DNA from: Caldilinea sp. CFX5
Lineage (GTDB): Bacteria; Chloroflexota; Anaerolineae; Caldilineales; Caldilineaceae
Length of the DNA stretch: 64,000 bases
NCBI GenBank assembly: GCA_021405325.1
Contig: QWII01000024.1
Coordinates: 1-64,000 of the forward strand
Reading direction: 5' to 3'
Part shown: positions 51,934-60,531 of the stretch, piece by piece
Numbering within the stretch: position 1 is the first letter of the stretch
Layout of the letters: each line of letters opens with the position of its first letter
The notes under the pieces: model-generated
The model's database searches: none
What the model was told of the DNA's origin: nothing
What the model saw: the letters and a program-made list of their open reading frames with translations, nothing else
Program-made: the position numbers and the translations under genes

Positions 51934-52539
51934 ATGCAAGATGCGTTTCTTCGACGGCAAAAAGACCGGCTGATGACGCCGGTGGCCGGTTCTGCGTTTG
52001 CTGCCATTCATCCCAATCACATTTCGGTCATTGCCATGCTGATTGGGCTTGGCTCGGTTGTGGCGATCTTGGGGCAATGGTACTGGCTTGGTCTGCTCTT
52101 GTGGGCGGTCAATCGCATTATGGATGGGTTGGATGGGGTAGTGGCGCGTGTCCACCAAAAGCAGAGCGACTTTGGCGGCTATCTGGACTTATTTCTCGAT
52201 TTTATTATCTACCTTGCTGTGCCGATTGCCTTTATCGCCGCCATGCCGACGACAGCGAATCTTTGGGCCGGCATCTTCTTGTTAACCAGCTATGTGCTAA
52301 ACTCCATCTCCTGGACGACATTGGCCGCGCTGTTGGAAAAGCGCCAACGCCAAACCGTCAACCGCCTGACCAGCATGGAGATGCCGACGGGATTGGTGGA
52401 AGGGGCGGAGACCATTGTCTTTTATACGCTTTTCTATTTGTTGCCGAATCAGATTGCCATTCTCTTCCTGGTGATGGCGATTCTGGTGGTCTTTACGGCG
52501 AGTCAGCGCGTCTGGTGGGCGTACTGGCATTTGCAGTGA
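51934..52539 (+). CDS. CDP-alcohol phosphatidyltransferase family protein
   Basis: A 201-aa integral membrane enzyme with about six helices, starting at ATG 51934 behind AGGAGG. The family signature is complete: Asp67-Gly68-x2-Ala71-Arg72-x8-Gly81-x3-Asp85-x3-Asp89. It transfers a phosphatidyl (or similar) group from a CDP-linked donor to an alcohol such as glycerol phosphate, inositol phosphate or serine. The acceptor is unknown. Confidence 0.92.
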   Translation: MQDAFLRRQKDRLMTPVAGSAFAAIHPNHISVIAMLIGLGSVVAILGQWYWLGLLLWAVNRIMDGLDGVVARVHQKQSDFGGYLDLFLDFIIYLAVPIAFIAAMPTTANLWAGIFLLTSYVLNSISWTTLAALLEKRQRQTVNRLTSMEMPTGLVEGAETIVFYTLFYLLPNQIAILFLVMAILVVFTASQRVWWAYWHLQ

Positions 52540-52692
52540 GGCGTGTCTAATGGAACTGTAGGGAGGCGGATGCAGGTAACATGGATTGCTTTAGACCAGG
52601 GGAACGCCCCATGCCACTGCGAGCTGCGCCCTCATTTTCATCGTTGTCAGTGAACCCGGTTTACATAACCTGTGCAGAACAGGACAACGTCA

Positions 52693-53757
52693 TCACGCAG
52701 CCTTTGTTTCTATTTTGCGCATGGGTTCCTGGGGAAGGCCATCGGTTGCCGCCTGCCAAAGCGCTTGGGCTTCGGCCAAATCGCGATTGCCGCCATACTC
52801 TTCGGTAGCAACGGCCAACAGATTCTCTACTTTGTCATGTTTCTCTGCCTCATCAAGAATATGTATCCAGACGTCAATTGTTGTTCCATTAAAATTGATG
52901 AGTCCGATTGGTAGATCAGCGTCATAGACAACTCTTCTTTGGCTGCTTTGGTCGGGATATAAAAATGCAAAAACTCTTCCTAAACGCTTTATTACTGCCG
53001 CAATTTGCTCTGGTACGGATAGTTTAACAAGATCATCTGGTATTTCTTTGGCACCGTCACTGTTGGTCGTTTCATGCGCTCGATCAGCTTTTTGCCATGA
53101 CACTATGGCTTGGCTTAATTGCTGATTTGCCCCATACTCAGAGGCCGCGATTGTCAATAAATCATCGATCTGATTGGTAATATTCACCCTGGCAAAGATC
53201 CGATACCAAGCGACAAGGGGTGAACCACTAAAGTTGATATACGCCGAATCGATACCTGCATCCTCTACGACCCGACGCATAGAAGTGGTATCATTATAAA
53301 GCCTTGCAAATGCCGTAATTAAATGTCTAATTGTTAATCTGCGCGCCGATAGTGATTTAGATGATGCAGGTACAGTAATCTCCTGAAGCGCGTTTATGAG
53401 CGTCGGGTTCTGTGGGTACTCACTCAAAGCGACTGTTGTCAAATGTGCGAAAACGCCTGCTGTATAAGCTACTTTGGCAATCTGCAACCAAACCTCAACC
53501 GCGGACTTATCAAAATTCACAGCGGCTTGTTCCAATTCGATATAGAAAAGAAGTCGCTGCTGATTTCCAGTATCTGGATAGAGCCTAGCGAGGACAACCG
53601 CTAACTCATATAGATCAGACGGCTCGGCAGGTTGATTTTGGGGCGGATTGATCGATGGCGTCAAAACCGGCTGCACCGCTAATACCGTAAGTTCAAGCTG
53701 GGCCGTAGTCCACTGGTGGTTCGGTTGAAAAGATGATTCAGATGGGCGAAGCGCCAT
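52693..53757 (-). CDS. Triple EAD1 (effector-associated domain 1) adaptor protein
   Basis: A 354-aa cytoplasmic protein made of three tandem helical domains (about 47-125, 143-222 and 256-335). Each follows the EAD1 pattern: LxxLxxxLARLYPD...RRVV.DA.....INFSGS...VWxxIL..A.....V..LL.VA..EYG.N. The third (YPDQSSQRRVV, INFNGT, ILDEAEKHDKVENLL) is closest to the family; the second keeps INFSGSPLVAWYRI; the first is most diverged. EADs are homotypic adaptors that recruit a partner with the same domain. It is the last gene of the conflict operon, 18 nt after the vWA scaffold. It has no effector of its own, so it could bridge the system to EAD1-bearing effectors encoded elsewhere. Confidence 0.83.
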   Translation of the reverse strand: MALRPSESSFQPNHQWTTAQLELTVLAVQPVLTPSINPPQNQPAEPSDLYELAVVLARLYPDTGNQQRLLFYIELEQAAVNFDKSAVEVWLQIAKVAYTAGVFAHLTTVALSEYPQNPTLINALQEITVPASSKSLSARRLTIRHLITAFARLYNDTTSMRRVVEDAGIDSAYINFSGSPLVAWYRIFARVNITNQIDDLLTIAASEYGANQQLSQAIVSWQKADRAHETTNSDGAKEIPDDLVKLSVPEQIAAVIKRLGRVFAFLYPDQSSQRRVVYDADLPIGLINFNGTTIDVWIHILDEAEKHDKVENLLAVATEEYGGNRDLAEAQALWQAATDGLPQEPMRKIETKAA

Positions 53758-53775
53758 TGCTGATTTCCTTGTTCA

Positions 53776-56700
53776 TCAATGCCGTGTGGGCGGGTAGAGC
53801 TGACGGATAAAGGCTTTATCCGCCGGCGATAGTTCCGTACTGTTGCCGGCTACGGCAAAATTACCGATGGTCAACTCAGCCGGGATCGGTTTGTGCATGA
53901 TCGATAGGGCATCGGCCGGCCCGGTGCGCACCCGATCGGCTGGGTATTGGTAGAAAATATTCTGGTCAACCTGCGCCTTTGGCCAACCCTGTTGGGCATA
54001 GTAGCGATAAACCGCTTCCCGATCCCACGGAATATGCGCCACCGGACTCTGGTCAGCGCTGACCAGGCCCAAGGCGTGACCAAATTGGCGCAACACCGTC
54101 GCTTGCACCTCAGTATCGGCGCTATTCGGGCGCAGCCAGCCAAAGTTCATGGTTGGTTGGTCTTGCGGAATGCTCAGACAATCGGCGCCGACATAAGACC
54201 AGGCGCCGGCCTCCTTGAAGGAGATCCGGATCTCCGCCACCGGGTCATCGGTAAAGACAAAGTGAAGATTGGCGTGGTCAAGCCATCGGTTGGCAACATT
54301 GACAACGCGCTGCCGTAGTGACTCGGCGCCGTCAAGAAAGCGCACCCGGATGGTTTGCCCTGGTTGCCAAAGTTTGGCAATCACCGCAACCGGGCCACCG
54401 GGACTCCAGGGGCGATCTGGATTACCATAGCTTTCGGGGGGAGGTGCAGGGGACGTTTCGGTGGTGGCCGCAGAAACAGCAGCGTTGTTGTTATTGCGAC
54501 TTTGCTCATAAGCCAACAGCACCGCTAGATCGACTGGTTGTTCCAAGGCGGGCAATTGCAACACATCCAGCGTGGCGGGCTGGCGCGTGGCGAAGACTTT
54601 AAAGAGCACCTTCTCCGGGGTGTCGGCATTGCCGCTCTTGTCAACCAGAACGGGGATGTGAACTTGTCGGCCTTTCGCTAAGAGCAGACAATCGCTGTTA
54701 GCCGGATAAAGGCGCTGAACGGCCAAACGCGTATTCAACAACCACAACGAAACAAAGAGATCCTCGGTGCTATGATTATGTAAGAGCAAAGTCACCGGCT
54801 TGTTAGCTTGGATCGTCGCCGCTGAGATTAGATCATGATCAGCGACCGTTACTGTAATGGCGCCACTCAGATCGGCATCCTGGGCCGCATTCATTAGGGC
54901 TAGTACATGCCGAAAGCGAGCCAACTGCTCTAACCGCAGATGGATGGTTACTGCTGTTAGCTCTGGTTTTTCGTTCGGGGCAATACTGATTTCCATAATT
55001 GGCTGTCCCGCCGGCGTTTGAAGCTGACAACGCTCTGGTCGCCAATCTAAGCGATAGTCAATATTTGTATCGGTAGCCACAACATATAACTGCGAAGGTG
55101 GCGCCACGAAGGATCTGTCACTAGCCAATCCGACGCGCAACGCTTGCGTATCCGTAGCGTAACGCATAATGCGCACCCGACTGCCTACCTGCAGCGTAAA
55201 ATCCGCGCTTTCCGGGTCATCTCGCGGGACAATCCGAAGCGAAGTCTTATAAGTTGCCGTTGTCGTTGCATAGATTAACGGCGCTTGATCCATTGCGCTA
55301 CCTGGTGGGTAGATAGCAACAAAACCGCCAAGCTGTAAACCTAAGGCTGGGTGGGCATTGATCGTTCCGCTGTAGCGCTCGCCATCGACTCCTGACACAA
55401 GCAAATAGGGCGCAACTGGGCGTCGTTCGTGGCCCCAAAGCGTCAACGCGGCATCACCGATCAGTTGCGGCGTCTGTTGCGGGTAAGCGGCCCGCACCTT
55501 GACCAACAGCAGATCATAGACTTCACCCCAAGTCATTTGCGCATAATACTGCTTTAGGAGGTCGTAGAAGTAATAACTAATTACCCCCATCTGGTTGCCA
55601 GGATCGTCAGCCGTATATTCATAAGCATGTTCGCCATTACGACAGGCGGCCAGAAGGATTACATTGGTAAAATTTTGGCGGGCGAAAAACTCACTACCGG
55701 CATCCACATCCCAAAGCATTCGGACACTAACACCCCGCTCAGCTACTTCCCGAATCAACTCAGCTACTTCCCAATCGCTAATTCCAAAAATATTGGTAGT
55801 GAGGCTATCGTGTGCGACTAGCATGTTATCAATGCCGGCCGGGTTGTTCGCATCTAAACTAGGGGAGTGGCTCCCATGCGCGCTGAAGTGAACAAAAACA
55901 ATATCACCAGCTTGCGCTTGCGCAAAATGACGACGCCACGCCGTCAAAATGGCGGCACGAGTTGCTTGCTCATTGGTCAACAGCAGCACTTGTTGATCAG
56001 GAAGATGAAGCTGCTCTTGGAAAAAGCGCCGGGCTGCCATCACATCATTCACACAACCGCGTAGCGGGGATACGCTTGGTGATAGATAGGTATCAATGCC
56101 CACCAGCAAGGCATAGATCGTCACTGTGGCAGACGATGAAGGGGGGGGTCTCCGTTCGGCATCTTCCACTCTCCTTGGCTCCACCACCTGTGGTTTTGGG
56201 ATACGCTGGCCGAGCGAAACATCGAGCCGCTCGGCCAAATCCGCATATTGACCGCCAAACCGGCGCAAGGCTGACGCGGCGATGCGGGCAAAGGATTGAT
56301 AATTGTCGCCGATGGTCAGCCCGTCGGCGGCGGTGGCGGTGGGGTCGGCGATCAGGGCGCCAAAGTCGAGGGGTTGGGCCAGATGTTCGCCCACATAACG
56401 CGAGACCAGATCCAACACATTGATCGTCTCGGTCAGGCGCAGATTGTTGAGCAGCCGGTCGCGGACGCCTTCGACAAAGAAGTATTCCAGGCTATCCGCT
56501 GCTTGGCTGTCATCGGGCTGGCTGGGGCGCTCGATCAGACCGCTCAAGAAGACCTCGGCCAGATGAGCAACCCGCGCTTCCGGCAACACGACCCGTTGCA
56601 CCAAGCGCATAATGGGCAAGGTCAGCGGCGCCGCAGCCAGGAAGTTGGCTAAACGCCGGGCCGTTGGCGAAGCAGAGCCGTAAAAGTTACGCAACAGTTG

Positions 56701-57909
56701 TTCTGCGGTGAGGGTGGTTGTGCGTTGCGGCGGTAAGGGCGGCACGGTGGCGACGCCGGTTGCCGGGTCAATCGGGTTGGGGATCGCCAGCACCCCCGGC
56801 ACCCACAGGTTGCTGTTACCGGCCAACGCTTGCGCCCAATAGCCCAAGGGGAGCGCATCCAACGACGCCACCGGCACCGGCACGCTATGGAGTGGGCGCG
56901 CCGGCAGCCGATGGGTTGTCCACTCGAACGGAAATTCGACATTGGGCGCCCCCGGCGTCGGCGAGCGCAGGTAAATGGCCGGGAAGGTGCGCAGGCCGCT
57001 GCGCACCCACAGGCGATCGGGCAAGACTTGCAGCAGCGTCACCAAACCGGTGCGCCCCCAACCGGCCAAGAGGGTCGCCATCACGCCATTATGCCAGACG
57101 GGCGCCACACAGTCGCTCACCACCAGCACCAACCGTCGCCCCAGTGGGTCGTAGAGTTCGGCGGCGCGGTGGGGGCGGCTGCGATTGGCCGTGGGGCCAA
57201 TGCCGCTGTAGAGGGTCACATTGGTGGCGTCAGGCCGGCTACGGAAGCCCCAGAGGCTGACGGTGCGAAAGGCGCCCTGGCGCTCCAAGAGATCTTTGAG
57301 TTCGCTCACCATCCGTTGCCAGATCACCATCGACGATGATTCATCCACCAGCAAGGTCACATCCAGCCAGCGTTCCGCCGCGGCTTTCAGCACCGGCATC
57401 CAGTCACCGGTGTCGGCAATGCGATGGGCGGTGGCTGCCTCATCAAACAAGGTCCGGGTGCGGGAAGGAACCCGTCGTTTCAAGGGGCGCAACTGGCGGG
57501 CAATCTCTAACGGACCAGGCAGGGCATAGGCCGCCGGGCTGCGAAAGCGGTGCGCGCCCTGTCCACCGGCTGCCGTTTGGGCCTGTGCGGGGTAGAGATT
57601 AGCGGCAGCATTGCCCGGCGCGCCACTCTCCTCCGGCAGCGTCACACTTGCCCCAAAGCGCTCCCGGTTTTGTGGGGGTACAGCGGGGCGGGCGGCAGCG
57701 GCTGTGTCATTCGTGCTGGGCGTCTTGTCTGTTTCTGCCGCCGGCGGTGGCGTCTCAGGCGCGCCGGACGACGCGCTGATCGGCGGCAGACGCGCGGCCA
57801 ACCAGAGAATTTCTGCGACTTCTTCTGCTGTCACATCCAGATCCAGCTTGCGCAGCAGGCTGATCAACGCCGGCAGTTGGGATGAATCATGTTTCATAAG
57901 ATGGCTCAT
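53776..57909 (-). CDS. vWA scaffold with pseudo-caspase and pseudo-metallopeptidase domains
   Basis: A 1377-aa protein whose ATG overlaps the MoxR stop (ATGA). An N-terminal helical part (1-45) and Pro/Ala linker lead to a vWA-type domain (about 180-560) of the SAV_2336 kind, with MIDAS Asp189-x-Ser191-x-Ser193. At about 595-840 is a caspase-like fold: the His is kept (HFSAHGS, His678) but the Cys motif DCCHSG has become DVDAGS (Asp736), and the linker before ILLAACRNGEHAYEY is nearly gone. Beta-rich domains fill 840-1130. Residues about 1175-1377 copy the metallopeptidase of 61909-62616, yet HEFGHALGCIH reads RQFGHALGLVS (Arg1274, Gln1275, Ser1284). Both protease sites are therefore predicted dead. 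Probably the core sensor scaffold acted on by MoxR. Confidence 0.88.
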   Translation of the reverse strand: MSHLMKHDSSQLPALISLLRKLDLDVTAEEVAEILWLAARLPPISASSGAPETPPPAAETDKTPSTNDTAAAARPAVPPQNRERFGASVTLPEESGAPGNAAANLYPAQAQTAAGGQGAHRFRSPAAYALPGPLEIARQLRPLKRRVPSRTRTLFDEAATAHRIADTGDWMPVLKAAAERWLDVTLLVDESSSMVIWQRMVSELKDLLERQGAFRTVSLWGFRSRPDATNVTLYSGIGPTANRSRPHRAAELYDPLGRRLVLVVSDCVAPVWHNGVMATLLAGWGRTGLVTLLQVLPDRLWVRSGLRTFPAIYLRSPTPGAPNVEFPFEWTTHRLPARPLHSVPVPVASLDALPLGYWAQALAGNSNLWVPGVLAIPNPIDPATGVATVPPLPPQRTTTLTAEQLLRNFYGSASPTARRLANFLAAAPLTLPIMRLVQRVVLPEARVAHLAEVFLSGLIERPSQPDDSQAADSLEYFFVEGVRDRLLNNLRLTETINVLDLVSRYVGEHLAQPLDFGALIADPTATAADGLTIGDNYQSFARIAASALRRFGGQYADLAERLDVSLGQRIPKPQVVEPRRVEDAERRPPPSSSATVTIYALLVGIDTYLSPSVSPLRGCVNDVMAARRFFQEQLHLPDQQVLLLTNEQATRAAILTAWRRHFAQAQAGDIVFVHFSAHGSHSPSLDANNPAGIDNMLVAHDSLTTNIFGISDWEVAELIREVAERGVSVRMLWDVDAGSEFFARQNFTNVILLAACRNGEHAYEYTADDPGNQMGVISYYFYDLLKQYYAQMTWGEVYDLLLVKVRAAYPQQTPQLIGDAALTLWGHERRPVAPYLLVSGVDGERYSGTINAHPALGLQLGGFVAIYPPGSAMDQAPLIYATTTATYKTSLRIVPRDDPESADFTLQVGSRVRIMRYATDTQALRVGLASDRSFVAPPSQLYVVATDTNIDYRLDWRPERCQLQTPAGQPIMEISIAPNEKPELTAVTIHLRLEQLARFRHVLALMNAAQDADLSGAITVTVADHDLISAATIQANKPVTLLLHNHSTEDLFVSLWLLNTRLAVQRLYPANSDCLLLAKGRQVHIPVLVDKSGNADTPEKVLFKVFATRQPATLDVLQLPALEQPVDLAVLLAYEQSRNNNNAAVSAATTETSPAPPPESYGNPDRPWSPGGPVAVIAKLWQPGQTIRVRFLDGAESLRQRVVNVANRWLDHANLHFVFTDDPVAEIRISFKEAGAWSYVGADCLSIPQDQPTMNFGWLRPNSADTEVQATVLRQFGHALGLVSADQSPVAHIPWDREAVYRYYAQQGWPKAQVDQNIFYQYPADRVRTGPADALSIMHKPIPAELTIGNFAVAGNSTELSPADKAFIRQLYPPTRH

Positions 57910-58916
57910 GCGCTGCCACTTAACGGTTTCCAGATTGTCTTCTGTAGCGCCTCTTTGCCCACCTGCTCATCTTCCAGGTTGAAGCCATATTTGGTCAGGT
58001 AGATGGCATTGAGCAACTGATCGGTGGCGAGGTCGCCCTCCTTGCGCGCGGCAAAGAACTTGGCGATCAGCGCTTCTCGTTCGCTCTTTTTGATCGTCTT
58101 GTCGCCGGCAAAGTAGGCTTCCACAATGTCCGCCAATTTCTCCTGGCTATGTTCGGGGATATTCAGCCGCACACAGCGCCGCAAAAAGGGCGCCGGAAAT
58201 TCGCGCTCGCCATTGCTGGTCAACACCACCAGCGGGAAGGCGGCGCAGGCCACGCGACCCTGTTCAATTGTCACCGTGTCATCACTGTCCGCCGGCTTGA
58301 CCTTGACGATCGGCTGTTTTTGCGAGATCCGGGTCAATTCGGGGATCTCATATTGTCCTTCTTCAAAGATATGGAGCAGATCGTTGGGCAGGTCAATATC
58401 GCTTTTGTCGATCTCATCGATCAGCAGCACGCGCGGATAGTTGCGCGGCAGCAGCGCCGTCCCCACCGGCCCCAGGCGGATAAACTCCCCGATGTCCGGG
58501 TCGTCGGTAATGTTGCGTTGCTGCCGCAGATTGACCTCCTGCAAACGGGCAATGGCGTCGTAGCGGTAGAGCGCATCCGGCAAGGTCGAACGCGAGGTGA
58601 TCGGCCAAGTGAGGACTTTGCCCAACTTTAGCTCATGGGCAATGGCATAGGCCAGCGTGGTCTTGCCGGTGCCCGGTTTCCCGGTCACGAGGAGCGGGCG
58701 GCGCAGGTGAATGGCGGCGTTGACCACCTCGACCTCTTTGGCGCTGGCCTGGAATTTGGCCTTGGCAAACCGTTCCACCAACGCCGGGTCGGCGACCAAC
58801 GGCACATCGACGGCCTGACCGCGGAAACGGCGCCACGGTGGCGGCGCCTGTTTGATAAAGTCGGCAAAACCATCATGGGGTTCGCCGTGGCCGGTAAAGA
58901 GCTGCCAATCGCTCAT
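57906..58916 (-). CDS. MoxR-family AAA+ ATPase
   Basis: A 336-aa ATPase. Walker A is GKPGTGKTT (79-87), Walker B RVLLIDEIDKSD, sensor 1 VVLTSNGE and arginine-finger region PAPFLRRCVRL. Its ATG overlaps the VMAP stop and its stop overlaps the scaffold ATG, both as ATGA, implying coupled translation in fixed ratio. MoxR proteins form hexameric rings that remodel vWA-domain partners, here the 1377-aa protein. It supplies the NTP-dependent step of the system. Confidence 0.92.
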   Translation of the reverse strand: MSDWQLFTGHGEPHDGFADFIKQAPPPWRRFRGQAVDVPLVADPALVERFAKAKFQASAKEVEVVNAAIHLRRPLLVTGKPGTGKTTLAYAIAHELKLGKVLTWPITSRSTLPDALYRYDAIARLQEVNLRQQRNITDDPDIGEFIRLGPVGTALLPRNYPRVLLIDEIDKSDIDLPNDLLHIFEEGQYEIPELTRISQKQPIVKVKPADSDDTVTIEQGRVACAAFPLVVLTSNGEREFPAPFLRRCVRLNIPEHSQEKLADIVEAYFAGDKTIKKSEREALIAKFFAARKEGDLATDQLLNAIYLTKYGFNLEDEQVGKEALQKTIWKPLSGSA

Positions 58917-60349
58917 TGAAAGACTCCTTGTTCAGCATATTTGTAAGGGGGACGGGTAAAATCATCCCAAAGCAAGGTCAGGGCATTGCCAATAAAGGCG
59001 GCATCCAGCATGGCGGCTTTGGAACGCCGCACATCATGAACCGCCTTGCGCAGATCAGCCAGTTTTTTGTCCGTGAGCAACGGCGCAATTTTGTCCTTGA
59101 GATCGCTCAAGGTTGCGTGATCGGGGCGTTCCCCCCGCAACCAGAGCGCCACGGGAATGCCGGCATCGCGCAACATGTCAAAGACATCCCGTTTATCGCC
59201 GACCAGGGCCACCGCCATCCCGACACAAACTGCCTCTTCCTGATTTTGCAGGTCAAGCATGGTCAGCAGACAATTATCCAGATCAGCTTTGGCGAGCCAG
59301 GGTAGGGTGTCAAAACCATTGTGGCCGATCTTTTTATCAAAGACGCGCCACTTTTCTTCCCAGAAGGCGTTGGCCAGCGCTTGATCGGCCGGGTTGGGAA
59401 TGGTCAACCGGTCTAGCAGACGCACCACCAGGGGATGCTGGATGCCATAGGTGATCTCGGCTTTTTGGTTGCGTTGCCACCGTTCAAAGCCATAACAGAG
59501 CAGGTCGGCAGGGGCCACCACTTCAAGTAAGAGGCGCTTGATATTCGGGATCAGCGCGATATAGTCACGATTGGCAAAGGCGCGGTCGAGCAGCAAAGGC
59601 AAGTCGTCCAACCGCCAGAGTCCGCTCTGTCCAGCCCCCTGCCCGGTTGCTTCAGCCACTTGCAGAACCAGCGGATCACCGGTTTTGGCACTCCACAGCA
59701 CCAGCTCGACTTTGAAGAGGGGTTGTTTACGCTGCTGTGTGCGGTTGAAGAGATCGGGTTCAAGATAGATCTGTAGGTAAGAGAGGTCATCAATGGCGGA
59801 CCGTTGCTGTTCGGCGCGCACTTCCGTGCGCAGCCGCTCAATCTCAACCACCGGCACAGGCGGCATCACCTGATCAGCGTTGGCATCCACCCACGCACGC
59901 AAGAGGGGCGCCACTCCTTTGACCGCGTCCGCCAACGCCAGTCGCTCCACAAATTCCAATAATGGCGGCCACCGTTTGGTCAACGGATGGAGACAGAGAT
60001 CAGTCAACAGCAGCGCCGGTACGTTGCTGTTCATCAAATTGGCGCCGACAGGCAGACAGGCGCGATAGCAGTGAAACCAGGAATCAACATCCGGCAGGGT
60101 GATGGTCTCGACAAGTCCCAACAACTGGACAAAGGCCGCTTCCGGCAACTGGGTCGTCACCCTGGGCAATAAACCGCCCTGGCGCAGCGCGGCCACAACC
60201 TCGGTCGCGGTGGCGCCGGCCTGAATCGTGATCGTGTTGCCGTCACCGGTCACAATCACATTGTCCTTCAAGTCGCCACCGGCGGTTACGTTGCGGTTGC
60301 CATTAATCTTGAGTTCGGTCGGTTTTTCAACAGGCATTGCTTGGGGCAT
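58913..60349 (-). CDS. VMAP-like protein (vWA-MoxR-associated)
   Basis: About 478 aa from ATG 60349 (the frame continues to a TTG at 60367; no clear ribosome site). N-terminal residues 12-45 are an Asn/Gly ladder (INGNRNVTAGGDLKDN, VTGDGNTITI). A helical region follows, then a mixed alpha/beta C-terminal half with the VMAP-C hallmarks IPVALWLRGERP and LTLLWDDFTRPPY. VMAPs form the third part of ternary systems with MoxR and vWA proteins and are thought to link sensing and effector. The ladder reappears in the caspase encoded upstream. Confidence 0.72.
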   Translation of the reverse strand: MPQAMPVEKPTELKINGNRNVTAGGDLKDNVIVTGDGNTITIQAGATATEVVAALRQGGLLPRVTTQLPEAAFVQLLGLVETITLPDVDSWFHCYRACLPVGANLMNSNVPALLLTDLCLHPLTKRWPPLLEFVERLALADAVKGVAPLLRAWVDANADQVMPPVPVVEIERLRTEVRAEQQRSAIDDLSYLQIYLEPDLFNRTQQRKQPLFKVELVLWSAKTGDPLVLQVAEATGQGAGQSGLWRLDDLPLLLDRAFANRDYIALIPNIKRLLLEVVAPADLLCYGFERWQRNQKAEITYGIQHPLVVRLLDRLTIPNPADQALANAFWEEKWRVFDKKIGHNGFDTLPWLAKADLDNCLLTMLDLQNQEEAVCVGMAVALVGDKRDVFDMLRDAGIPVALWLRGERPDHATLSDLKDKIAPLLTDKKLADLRKAVHDVRRSKAAMLDAAFIGNALTLLWDDFTRPPYKYAEQGVFQ

Positions 60350-60440
60350 GATTTCGTTCAAAGGCAACTACCGTTTCCACACAGATCATTGATGGGCTAG
60401 TCAGGTGCGCAAACGGTTATTGTCAATTCTTCTGGATCTT

Positions 60441-60531
60441 GTAACTACTAAGCCCGCTCTTAGCCAGTCCGTGACTGGTGGCCCAATCGCCAGTCATGGA
60501 CTGGCTAAGAGCGGGAAGGCTTGGTAGTTAC
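60441..60531. repeat. Palindromic element with GTAACTAC ends, overlapping the caspase stop
   Basis: 60453-60478 pairs with 60490-60515 (26 bp, one G-T mismatch) and outer GTAACTAC (60441-60448) pairs with 60524-60531. The TAA stop of the caspase gene (60528-60530) is part of the right end. It lies in the only long gap (about 180 nt) of the conflict operon and would form a strong hairpin in its mRNA, possibly dampening expression of the downstream VMAP genes. Confidence 0.85.

Noticed and set aside
51582..52550. 322-codon plus-strand frame overlapping the phosphatidyltransferase gene
   Set aside because: It passes through the palindrome at 51640-51707 and is Cys/Arg/His-rich; the other frame carries the full CDP-alcohol transferase motif.
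60441..60531. Rho-independent terminator inside the conflict operon
   Set aside because: A strong stem but no T-run on either strand; it belongs to a dispersed palindromic family instead.
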